64,000 bases of DNA. Origin: Enchytraeus crypticus (taxonomy: Eukaryota; Annelida; Clitellata; Enchytraeida; Enchytraeidae). Location: positions 1,552,501 to 1,616,500 of the forward strand of contig CAJHZI010000507.1 in NCBI GenBank assembly GCA_905160935.1. The letters are read 5' to 3'. Below, piece by piece: positions 45,201 through 55,200 of the stretch (position 1 is the stretch's first letter; the number at the start of each line of letters is the position of its first letter). The notes under the pieces were generated by a model, which was given only the letters and a program-made list of their open reading frames with translations, had not been told where the DNA came from and made no database searches. Both the position numbers and the translations under genes were made by a program.

Positions 45201-48200
45201 CCTATGTTGTGAAGGGATAGACTCTTTAACCAATGGATTGCTCTTTAATTAAGGAGCGTGAAAACAGCATGTGATTAATAATATATATACCTTGAATTTG
45301 CCATTTGGCAGAATACTTGCGAATGGTAGTGTGTGTAGTAACACTAACATTTTTTTCATTCCCCATCCTTCCATTTCAGTTTCTCATTTTCCTTTGTGGT
45401 TGGGGATTCGTGTGCATAAACGTGAAACACTGCACAAGTTTTAAAAACCTGACCAGTGCAGTTGTCGCAGTGAAATATAAATTGATTTGAGTCATGATCA
45501 TAACTATAACCTATAACCTCTGAAACCATAACCTTTGAAGATTCTTGTTCACAGAATGAAATCCCTTCAGACATAGACTTTAGTGGAGTAGGCTAATTCT
45601 TCATTAACTGATCAAACTGACTTTGGGCGCTACTATCTATAGAGAAATAAGCTTTCAAATGTCCTTTTAGTCACTTTAAGAATTAAAAAAATAATCAATC
45701 ACTTTTTTAAATTATATCAGTTAATAATGATTTAAATTTGTTTTTTCTTGTAATTGATTCTGTATAAAATTTATTGATGATATTATTCTGCTTCTAATAT
45801 TATGTTAGAAAATGTAAATATTTTATCATACCTCAGTATTATTGCTAACACAACGCATTTCACTAGTTTGACAGATAATTCTATTTTTAAATGACATCTA
45901 GTGCTGATCCTTAACATTTTTGTGATTAAAATTGTAGCTGACGTTTTTAACCCAATTATAACTATTGCAACAGATTATATCTATTGCAACAGATTATAGC
46001 TAGTGCAACAGATTATAACTATTGCTACAGTATTTCATAGATTTACTCCTGGCCTGTATCTCTTTGCAATTATTTGAACTACGTCATTTAGCATACACTC
46101 CACACTTGTAATATTTTGCATATGATGCTTACCACAGGATCAAATCGTGTGAGAGTTTTGAGAGGAAATGTGTACATGGACTTGATAGCAGCCCTGTGTA
46201 GGTATGACATATGTAATTATATCGCAAAGAAGTGCTCTATAGTACTCACTCTAAGGGGATAGTATACTAAAAGAGGTCTTAGGAGTAAGAAAGGAAGGAA
46301 AGAGAAGCAGAGACAGTGCGATGCTACTAATGTTAAATGATTTATAGATGATTAAATGATTTGTATGTGGATATGAAGTGGAAAATAGCAAAAGAGTGAA
46401 GACTATTTATACCGTGGACCTGCCGTTAGGCAGTACATAAAGAGAGAGAATCCAATTAAAAATGTATGCTTTGTGTTGATTAATTGAAAATTAGTTAATT
46501 TCAGATATCCAATAAATATCTTAGTCTAAATCTATCTCGGCTAAAAGGTGACGAAAGTGAAAATAGAAATCTAGTGTGCAAATATCTGACTGTTGTGAAA
46601 CAACTTGGCTTATATTTTGTTTAGATTTTTTGTTGATTATACAATGACTCAGATTATTAATTATATTTGTGAAGAATGGCAGATCATCTTTTCTATCAAT
46701 TGTTAGCCGTATATTCAGATATAGGCCTAGTCATTAACAAACATTTATTTATTATATACATGTTTAATTGCTTAAGTAAAGTTTAAAAGAAAAAAACTTA
46801 TTTTTTTTAAATAAAAAAAGTAAAGGCAACAGTAATTGCCATATGTACATTTTTGTTGTTGATTTTAAAATAGTTATGTTGATAATAACGGCATAATAAA
46901 ATAACGCGTATACTAAGATTGGAAGACTATGATATAATTTAATACCATGTAGGTCTACCTGAAATTTACTAACTTTCAATAACACTACTCTTTGCGCCGC
47001 TCTATGCAATTAGCTATAGTGGTGATATTGCTCTTACTGTTATATTATTATTATTATTTATTATTATTTTTTCTATTACTATTATTGTCGTTGTTATGGT
47101 TGTTATCCTTACTTCTATAATTACTATAATTATTATTATTGGTATTATTGTTTTCATAATTATTAATATTACTATTGATATTGTTGTTATTATTATAATT
47201 ATTATTGTAGGGAGTTACCAGAAAAAACGAAGCAGGTATTATTACGTAAACTGCATTGTAGAGATCAAGAACTGGTACTCTTTCACTTATTCAGATCAGC
47301 TGTTCTTGTCTGCCTTCTCCTCAGAGGTATTACTTGTGCAATTATACTCTGAGCTACCTATTTACGGTTAGGCCTAATGAATGCATCAGGAGTTTTAGAA
47401 TTTTATTATTAGCTACGAAATTATGCTACCATAGGTAGCTGTCACTGCCAATATAATTGCTAAATTGAGTGTGATTCCTTTGTTTAAAATGTTCTATTTT
47501 GTTTGTGTACATTACTGGTTATTTCAATAGATAGAACAAGTAAATTATTTTGACTAGCTTCTATTAGAACAATTTCTGAAGAATTTTCTCGGCAGAAGCA
47601 GGCCTTTAAGATGTCCTATAGGGTTTAGATATTGGGTTGGCCGAGAGTTTTTCGGAAGCTCATTTAATGGCAGGTCCCTTAAAATAAGAGAATACAGGGA
47701 GTACTTTGACCCTCGGATGTTTTAACTAATGGGGTTCTGTAATTCCCAACAGTTGATGTTGATAATTCTGCCTCCTAAAACTTCATAAAACCAAGTATGT
47801 GAGATTTGGATCTGACTAGATGATCAGGATGGTCATGTAGCCGATTGACCTAACACATTTTGTATGTATCTTTACTGTTTCTTTACATAGAATACACTGA
47901 GACGGTTGGATCATTGTACGATTTATTGAATGTTGGATCATCCGACCAATCAGAGAGTAGAAGAGAAGGGTTGAGAAGCACAGAAGATGTGGCTGATGCT
48001 GCTGTTTGCAAAACATTATCTGATAGGTTGCGTGACGTTGTCAAAATGGATACAATCAATACCTCGCCTATTGGGTATGCAACTCAAAACAAGGCTCCCT
48101 TTAATCACCTATTTATTTATTTCGTTCATTACGTTATATCTATTTTATGAATGTCCAAATATATACTACAGGAATACATGAATACTACAGGTAAATGCAC

Positions 48201-51067
48201 TTGTCGGATGACTGACAGACTGATGATGTGTGTTTAACGTCAAAGTCAGAAGCCCGATGAACTTCTCTTGAAAGACTTAACTGGTCGAATGGGTACCACA
48301 CTTGTTCAGAAGCAGAAGACCGTCTGTTTGAAATTCTAGCTGGACGATTATGATAATATCGCTTGTGATATGCAAGAGGACACTTGAATTGTCTTTATAA
48401 CTTTTTACTCTCGAGCACCAAGGTATTCAGCCTTCTTATTAACTGAAGACGTCCTGGACCTGCTACATGTAATATATTGCGGTTGACACTATCAGTCTAT
48501 TTCATTTTGCCATATGCTTGAACTCTAGTAGTAGATGTAAGATATGAGAGATTATAGCAATGAGCTATGATTACTACTGCCTTAAACAAAATCAGCTATA
48601 CTTTTCTCTCTTAGTACACTTCCTACAGGCAGGTCCATGGCATATTTCGCCCCTACCATTCTTTGTCTTCCGTTTTCCTCTTCACATCCACTCATGAGTG
48701 GGTATTTAAATTATCTAACATTCTTAATCTCGGTCAGTCCTTGATTCTCTTTCCTTTGATTCTACCTGCTATGTCCTCTCTTAAGTAAACTCTGCTTAAT
48801 AGAATGCATCCTATCCAGCGCTATATACCTTATACATTAGAATGTCTAAGTAGCGTAGGGGTAACGTCATGAAGTTTTAAATGACAAATCCTAAGGTGAT
48901 TTGAATCCTCGTGGATTCGAATCCCGGTCGCGCTGATCTGAGAGTAAAATCTCGGACATTCACTGGACTGGTTATACTGAAAATTGTCTAAATTGCCTAA
49001 CGGATTAATCGTGTGGTTTTAAAAGTGATAGATATCAACATAGTTGATTATTCACTATAATGCGTGTTTACTTTACTTTTTGAGCTGTAGCAGTAGATGT
49101 TAGATATGTGAGATTATAGCAATGAGCTATACATTGAGCTGTAGCAGTAGATGTTAGATATGACAGATTATAGCAATGAACTATGATTGAGCTGTAGCAG
49201 TAGATGTTAGATATGAGAGATTGTAGCAATGACCTATGCTTGTGCTGTAGCAATAGATGTTAGAAATGAGAGATTATAGCAATGGGCTATGCTTGCGCTT
49301 TAGCAGTAGCGGTTAGATATGAGAGATTATAGCAATGACCTATGCTTGAGCTCTAGCAATAGATGTTAGATATGAGAGATTTTATCAATGGGCTATGCTT
49401 GAGCTCTAGCAGTAGATATTATGTTAGTGATGTACTGCTACTGATCGAGACATAGTTCAGATTGAGTTTGTGTTGAGCATTTGACTGTTCCAGTGAGAAG
49501 CTGACACAGCTCTTCGTTGTATGCATTTCTACATTGACTCTTTCATTAAATAATGAAACCCCACCAAATCGAACGGCTAAGACTGGGATCTCTAAAAATG
49601 TGAAACGTACCTCACGTAACTCACAATTTAGACTCTTTAAAGGATAACATTTTTCGATTATTAATTATTATTTATATTTATATTTGATTGGATAAACTTA
49701 TCCCGACCCTGGTTAAACTGATAGTTTAGGGGAGATGATGATGATGATGATTTAAATTTGATTCGTAAAACATAATTTATGTATTTCTAGTTATCTTGAA
49801 TCTGCTGAGAAGCTCTCGCCGTTCAGTATTCACTCGTCGCTATCCTCTGCTGTAGGTATTCCATTTCTCTCCTGTATAATTCTATTATCTCATTTCTTTC
49901 TATTCATTTTCTAATTAAGAAAATTTTTGAATACATATTATAGTGAGCCAGTTCTGTCTGCCTGTCTGAAGTAACACTAACGATAACGCTGGCGACGCTC
50001 GCTGACTAGCGAAATTCCTTAATGCTCGCTTATTGACGATTAGAAATGTCTGGCAAGTCTATATTAAAATTTTTCGTTGTGTTTTACTTATAACTCCTAA
50101 ATGTGGTGGAATATCTTACCGACCGACATTGCCACTTTCCTCAGCCAGTGACAATGTCGTTACATTGCAATTATAATTTTTTGGCAATATAGGTCTACTG
50201 ATTAACATTAGCTTTTGATACTTTGATAGTTTTAATTACTATATTTTTGAATTTTTGCAGTTTAGTTCCAAATCTACAAGAAGAACAAATTCAACTCGAG
50301 AAGAATTTATAAATCAAATGTCACAAATATTTCTAGAGCAGGTTCGTTTACATTTTTTTAATTCATTTCATCCAATCTTCTGATCAGTCCTATTTTGCCT
50401 GATTAGTATTAATTATGTGCGAGGTAGTTAGTGGGGCCTAGTCTATATTGTGTATAACGCACTTGTTTTGCGTGTTTACACATTAAAAATTTGGCCTAGT
50501 AAATACAGCATTGTTTTGCATTGAGTTTCAAAACTGTTGAGAATTCCGCTGAATCATAGTGATAGCACAATACGGTCAACTAATTGCATTACGCTTCTTC
50601 TGACCAATGATCTCACTGGAGCGTCTGTTAACTAGATTCATCTATACTTAAGGAGGACTAGGTTATCTGCTACAGTTCCTGGAAGGCCTAAGCAGAAGGT
50701 AAAATATCACAAGATTTATCCAAAAGATTGTGAATGAATTGTATCAGAAACTCTTAAACCGTACTTGGAGATTAGAGCGTATGGATGTAACACTTTGTCA
50801 TGCCCTTAAATAAATTTTAGTGAGCCAAGCCTCGGCAAATCTACTGGATTTAGAAGTCCGTTCTTGCTAAAAATTGTTAATGTCGTCACAATATCTAACG
50901 TCACTAGGCTTTCAAACCTGGACCATTAAATTTTGTATGTTAAGCCCTAGGTAAGATTTTTCGAAGCTAAGCCCTTCATAACTGCTTTCCAGTTTTTCAT
51001 ACGATGTTATGATAATATATGTTTTTACAATGTTTTAATTGTGTAGGTGAGATGCATCCAAAGATGA
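42189..51067 (+). CDS. TPGS1: TPGS1: tubulin polyglutamylase complex subunit 1, nine exons
   Basis: Exons 42189-42216, 43044-43134, 44833-44963, 46138-46201, 47211-47326, 47891-48074, 49791-49851, 50261-50341, 51047-51067 join in phase to 258 codons plus TGA. Landmarks shared with vertebrate TPGS1: the N-terminal KKFLEKCGITKQLKDVL, NKPEDTVEFLAAYFE, PAFNNNLINAYECLS, LLRKLHCRDQELVLFHLF, and the C-terminal TREEFINQMSQIFLEQV. TPGS1 anchors the TTLL1-containing polyglutamylase at basal bodies and axonemes, so it is expected in ciliated cells. Vertebrate TPGS1 is about 290 residues; the difference is at the N-terminus, where a variable leader may be missing or encoded in an unseen exon. Introns hold SINE-2, LINE-B and LINE-C insertions. 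The gene is divergent from CLASP. Confidence 0.9.
43044..43134 (+). CDS. TPGS1: TPGS1 exon 2
   Basis: 91 bp, acceptor ATTTTTAG|AGAAAT, donor GCTTA|GTAAGT. The peptide EKCGITKQLKDVLSKFIENK then PEDTVEFLAA matches vertebrate [26 protein letters not shown] in pattern and length. Confidence 0.9.
43235..43915 (+). mobile_element. LINE-C 3' part with A-rich tail
   Basis: 43260-43420 translates, with one stop, to RTNILDKCISVHGPKL, NNLPDVIKN and SNFKKEF, the common C-terminal signature (GPKLWN-LP) of another non-LTR family. The element ends in ATAAAAAAAA directly before SINE-2. In the TPGS1 intron between exons 2 and 3. Confidence 0.7.
43917..44156 (+). mobile_element. SINE-2 copy, best tRNA-like head
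   Basis: Head GTCTCAATGGCGCAATGGTT looks most tRNA-like, B box GGGTTCGAATCCC, and the inverted B-box copy GATTCGAACCC four bases before it. It directly follows the A-rich end of LINE-C. Confidence 0.9.
44550..44683 (-). mobile_element. SINE-1 copy
   Basis: Near consensus, minus strand, in the TPGS1 intron before exon 3. Confidence 0.88.
44833..44963 (+). CDS. TPGS1: TPGS1 exon 3
   Basis: 131 bp, acceptor GTTTTGTAG|TTTTGA, donor TAAGG|GTAAGA. Contains SKPAFNNNLINAYECLSHC; FNNN and AYECLS are hallmark residues of TPGS1. Confidence 0.92.
45955..46040. repeat. 24-bp tandem repeat
   Basis: Four units with ATTGCAACAGATTATA in the TPGS1 intron before exon 4. Confidence 0.85.
46138..46201 (+). CDS. 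TPGS1: TPGS1 exon 4
   Basis: 64 bp, acceptor TTACCACAG|GATCAA, donor TGTAG|GTATGA. The peptide GSNRVRVLRGNVYMDLIAAL occupies the position of vertebrate RPGLDGRTYSELLRRICR. Phase 1 in, phase 2 out, both matching the neighbours. Confidence 0.8.
46405..46450 (+). mobile_element. LINE-B tail remnant
   Basis: GACCTGCCGTTAGGCAGTAC followed by AGAGAGAG matches the LINE-B 3' end; the hairpin stem is intact. Confidence 0.5.
47211..47326 (+). CDS. TPGS1: TPGS1 exon 5
   Basis: 116 bp, acceptor TTATTGTAG|GGAGTT, donor CTCAGAG|GTATTA. Contains LLRKLHCRDQELVLFHLFRS, near-identical in pattern to vertebrate LLRKVQCRDHEAVPLSVFR. The intron upstream is an ATT-rich simple repeat that forms the polypyrimidine tract. 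Confidence 0.92.
47891..48074 (+). CDS. TPGS1: TPGS1 exon 6
   Basis: 184 bp, acceptor TTTACATAG|AATACA, donor TATTGG|GTATGC. The peptide EYTETVGSLYDLLNVGSSDQ corresponds to the vertebrate region ARAGALFQLLEDS; it then continues with a variable polar stretch. Confidence 0.85.
48227..48345 (-). mobile_element. SINE-4 tail fragment
   Basis: The minus strand matches the 3' half of the 4427 element: GGGCTTCTGACTTTGACGTT. Confidence 0.55.
48608..48830 (-). mobile_element. LINE-B 3' fragment
   Basis: Diverged minus-strand copy of the 27905 element with the same terminal CTGCC...GGCAG hairpin; the coding frame is broken. Confidence 0.75.
48838..49075 (+). mobile_element. SINE-2 copy
   Basis: Near full length; the B box has changed to GGATTCGAATCCC and its inverted partner to GATTTGAATCC. 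Tail GCGTGTTTACTTTACTTTTT. Sits between a LINE-B fragment and a minisatellite in the TPGS1 intron 48075-49790. Confidence 0.88.
49791..49851 (+). CDS. TPGS1: TPGS1 exon 7
   Basis: 61 bp, acceptor TATTTCTAG|TTATCT, donor TCTGCT|GTAGGT. The peptide YLESAEKLSPFSIHSSLSSA parallels vertebrate FLEAGSRLGPDSLALAL. The donor was chosen over the overlapping GTATTC because only it avoids a stop in the next exon. Confidence 0.8.
50098..50150 (-). mobile_element. SINE-1 fragment (head only)
   Basis: Only the tRNA-like head (GGCAATGTCGGTCGGTAAG on the minus strand) is left. Confidence 0.5.
50261..50341 (+). CDS. TPGS1: TPGS1 exon 8
   Basis: 81 bp, acceptor TTTTTGCAG|TTTAGT, donor GAGCAG|GTTCGT. Contains STREEFINQMSQIFLEQ, matching the conserved C-terminal helix TREEFLERAAALFI. 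Confidence 0.88.
51047..51067 (+). CDS. TPGS1: TPGS1 exon 9, stop
   Basis: Acceptor TTGTGTAG|GTGAGA followed by VRCIQR and TGA, 21 bp. Vertebrate TPGS1 likewise ends within a few residues of this helix. Small exon, supported by phase and by the expected C-terminus. Confidence 0.65.
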   Translation: MRCIQR

Positions 51068-51204
51068 GAATAAGATTAGATCATATTACGTGTAGGAGAA
51101 TGAATGAACGATGAACAGTAGAAGAGCTGGCTACAGTTTGCTCTTTCCTCTCATGTCCTACTTGCTATTGGGAGTGAGTGACTATGGCGATGTTGACTGA
51201 TCGA

Positions 51205-51236
51205 CATAAATATATATATATATGTATATTTATATT

Positions 51237-51268
<32 letters not shown>

Positions 51269-51280
51269 ATATATATACAG

Positions 51281-51315
<35 letters not shown>

Positions 51316-51371
51316 GTATACGTATAATATATATATATACTGTATACATGTATATGTATATATATGTATGT

Positions 51372-51450
<79 letters not shown>

Positions 51451-51455
51451 CATGT
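51205..51455. repeat. (TA)n-rich tract
   Basis: About 250 bp of TA with a few TG/CA steps, just past the TPGS1 end. Confidence 0.95.
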
Positions 51456-51971
51456 ATATATCATGCTTTATGAATGAGAAATAGCTAGTGTGTCATGACT
51501 TCACGACTTGTTGACTACTTCGATAACTACATGTAGTAGGCCTATACTGGTTGCATTTAAAAGTGTTGTCACTCGAATTTTGAAATTATATGTTGCTTTT
51601 GGAACTTTCTGTCGGTATGTAGTGAAATTATTTTCGAAGTCGCTTTAATAAAGAATTTAATTGCTAATTTGAAAGCCTGTTAATTTGCTTCAACTAGAAG
51701 AAAATTAAATGATTGAGAAAGCCTAATTGGTTACAGTTATTAGAGAAAAGTAGTTTGTTTATATATGGCATTAGTCGTAACTAAACTAGCTGCGCTATTC
51801 ACAGTAGGCCCGTTTTTAGGAGGGCTCTGGACCCCCACCGAAGGGGCCTCCCACCAGAGTCAATTTTTAAGAGAATATATTAAATATGAATTGAATACAA
51901 TAATTCAAGAGGAGCACGGCCTAGATGAAGTACATCATGGGTCAGTTCTACAGCTAAAGTATTATGCACTG

Positions 51972-52203
51972 TCAGTAGTTGCTACGGATCATTACTCTAG
52001 CCGCTTTCAAACGACCCTGCTGACCCGCAATGTCGATTAGTGTCTTCCACCAGAATCCTCCCCAGGACATTTCCATAGCAGTGGTGCAGCCATCGTTGCA
52101 GCCATTGTGCCACCAGCCTGCCCTGTACGTCACGGCGCATTGATCGCTCGTCCAACCGTCGTTGTCTCGATCTCGTGTTGTGAACTGACGCCCGTTAATG
52201 TCC
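51972..52203 (-). CDS. Fibrinogen-related gene exon 5: calcium site and C-terminus
   Basis: 232 bp, acceptor CTCATACAG|GGACAT. Contains INGRQFTTRDRDNDGW, CAVTYRAGWWHNGC, NDGCTTAM, GGFWWKTL and ends VMIRSNY with TGA. It has exactly the same length as its paralogue at 61966-62197. Confidence 0.94.
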
Positions 52204-55200
52204 CTGTATGAGCAGTATAGAATCCTATCAATCTGGAGAAGCGTTTTCTACTAAAACGATTCATTTCTATTATTTTCCGATCTCTCTCCCCTGCTCTACT
52301 TAATTGTTATTCTATTTAGCGAACTTTTATTTATTCACGTCTGTGATATAATACCCGGGCCATGGAACTTAACTTATACCACTTAACCCCTATATCGTTT
52401 ATTTTCTACTATTTCTACATAAAGTGCGTTTATAAAGCGTCAAATTGTGCTCGATGTTGTCATGGACTATAGTAGCACTCTAATTGTTGTTATTTTTGTC
52501 AACCCTCCCTATTCACTTGGTTATCCACTGTCGTTTTCTTTTATTTTTTACATTCATTGGCCTCTTTAGCAAGATATCTTTCATTAAATAGGCTATCATC
52601 TGCAGCTCAACTTCCTAATTCTAGTAGCATTTAGGCCTATCAGTTGTCTTGCTACTTAGCTCTGGCAATGATCTGAGGATCGTCTTTAAAATCATAATTT
52701 ACTGGTGTTTAACCATATTTACAATCATTTTACTATAGTCTAATATAAATTATTATCATTGGTATGTAACTTCTACGATTTCGTTTTATAATTACGAGAC
52801 TAATCATATTAACATTAGTAGCTTTCAATGAACTGGTTATATGGATTTTGATCCTTTTGATTTTCTCCGACATGCAATTAATGGATGCAAACTAAACAGA
52901 TAACGATTAAAGAAACAGAAACGATCAAATTTAAGCGACGTTTGAGAGAGAGATATATGGAGAAACAGGTCTTCGACCGCCGTCTGTGAAGGCGCTTGCA
53001 ATAGACAGAAGTGTTTGATGTTGTCATTGACGGCCGTAGCAATCTATAGTTACGTTTTAAGCTACTGTTGTTGTTGTTGTCAACTGCGTGCGGGAAGAAT
53101 ATACTAAACCAACGAAGTATTAGAGTGAACTTCTTATATACCTATGTGTTAAACGCTTATGTGTAATGAATCATTAAATTTTTAATGGATTAAAAAATGG
53201 ATTTAAACATTAACCGTTTAATGGATATGGTTTAGCACATTTAGCTTAATGTGCGCTTAACCCCGAAAGTGTAGAGTAATACTCTAGCAGCTGTCGGCTG
53301 TCTATTTTAGTATGACTTCTTTTAGGAAATTATAATATGCGAAAGGAAATGATGGCAGAAATTCCTAGGGGGAAATATTTTTAATGAGCATATATCTTCC
53401 TAAAATGGGCACTGAAATTTTCGTCTGGTACCTAGGCCTGGCTTTTTTGGATTTCTTAATTTTACTTCGAAAAGAAAGTGACGATCTTTATTTTTGGTTG
53501 GGCAGTTACTTGAAGTGTAGATATTTTGAGTTGGGCAAATCAATGAGGAGGGAATCAAATGGCGTTTCCTGAGAGGGAGAGGGGTAAATCCTCCGACTGG
53601 GGGAAATTGTCCCCCTGTTAACATGTTAAGGAGACTTCGAATTTTGTCTGATAAGAGTGAATTGAACGAATGAAGCGTTAGGTGCTGTTTCAAATATCTT
53701 TTACTTACTGTTGATCATTTTCTCCTTTCAGAGCGTTACCTGCTGTTCCGTTGTAGCCCGACACATGTATTGTGTAATTAGTGAGTTCGCTTTCCAACCA
53801 GAATTCGGCGTATTCTGCATAGTACCTAGGATATGAAATTTATTTATTTATACTTTGTCAAAAATGTCAGCGTTAATTTTGCAGTTGTTGACCCGATAAA
53901 TAATAAAATTAGCAATAATGTTTGAGTTCATCTGCACGCCTACAGGCTACCGCCAGACCGATCGTAGGATGAATAAGCATAATTCTGTTAGTTTGGCGCA
54001 AGTCTACCTTTTGAGCCCTTACACTCTGAAGATCGTTGATCTTTTATATCGAAAAGACCGAAAGTCTGAACTTGCTAAGCCGAACTTCACATTGACTTAA
54101 GGCTTTATTTTCCTTAGATTATATGGCAAGTTTATAAAAAAAAACATTAAATAATAATAGTAAAATTAAAATTGATTAAATAGAAGTCATAAAAATTGTT
54201 TTATTCATCCAATTCGATTACGATCAGGTACATTTATTTAAAAAACTGCACACTCATCGGCATAAAATATTAGTAGATTATCGTTTATCGTATAATAGCT
54301 CATAATTACCATGCCTCATTACCAACGGTCTGCAGTTCAAATCTGATCATAAAGTCCGCCGATCCACCCGTCCCGGAAAGTGTAGTCAGTTGATGGATGT
54401 TCTCCAGGCCAATCCAAAAGTTAGAATTGAGTGACGTCACTGTCCCGAATCCATTCCTATAGTCAATCCAGCCTCTATCATAGTTCAACTCCTCGCTGAG
54501 TCTCTGCTGTATGATGAACCAGCCGAAGAGTGATGGAGTTGTGTAGGACGAAGCGTCATGCAGCGTTGAAATTAGTTTAGTTATATTACCTGCTAGAGAC
54601 TCTGTAAATTTAATTATGAAGTAGGCCTATAGCTGTCCAGTTAAACTGTTTATATCACTATCATAGTGCTTTTCAGAATTAGCAACGATGCGCTTTATGT
54701 TTGACAAAGGATACTGTACCTTTAGATCGTGTCAACTTAGAAAATGATAGGAAAATAAAAACATGCATACATACGCAACTGCATGTAGCTTATTCATAGC
54801 TACTAAACAACATAAAATCGAGTGATTAGAATGCTACTGCAGTCTATGACATATGAGCACTATAGGGGCCAAGATATAGCCTCTAGAGTCCTATTGAATA
54901 TAAGCCTTTAAAAATTTGAAGTGAAAATGGGAACGGCACTTGCACGATACCAAGGCAAAGGAAGATTCTGACTATAAATATCTTCGTTGGCTCTATCATT
55001 TAATGAATGGATTCGAGGAATCATTTACGATACCGACCTCCAATCTTAGGACCTACGCTTTAAAAGTGAGATTTAGTAATAAATCGTAATTTTTAATTTC
55101 ATATTCTCGCTTACCATTAGTCCCGGTTGTATCGTTGTAAGCGAAGCACTCTGATGAAAACATTCCCTCAACTTGGGTCATGCAGAGAATCCTTACATCT

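Larger units (their letters stand above)
48515..49430. repeat. About 55-bp minisatellite split by insertions
   Basis: Units with GTAGATGTTAGATATGAGAG and ATTATAGCAATG occur once at 48515-48590 and about seven times at 49082-49430. LINE-B and SINE-2 lie between, so both inserted into the array. Confidence 0.85.

Noticed and set aside
51765..52040. 91-residue plus-strand ORF
   Set aside because: Overlaps the 3' flank and last exon of the fibrinogen-related gene in antisense, with no motif.
53384..53693. Small ORFs on both strands in the fibrinogen-related intron
   Set aside because: They lie between exons whose phases already match, and show no domain.
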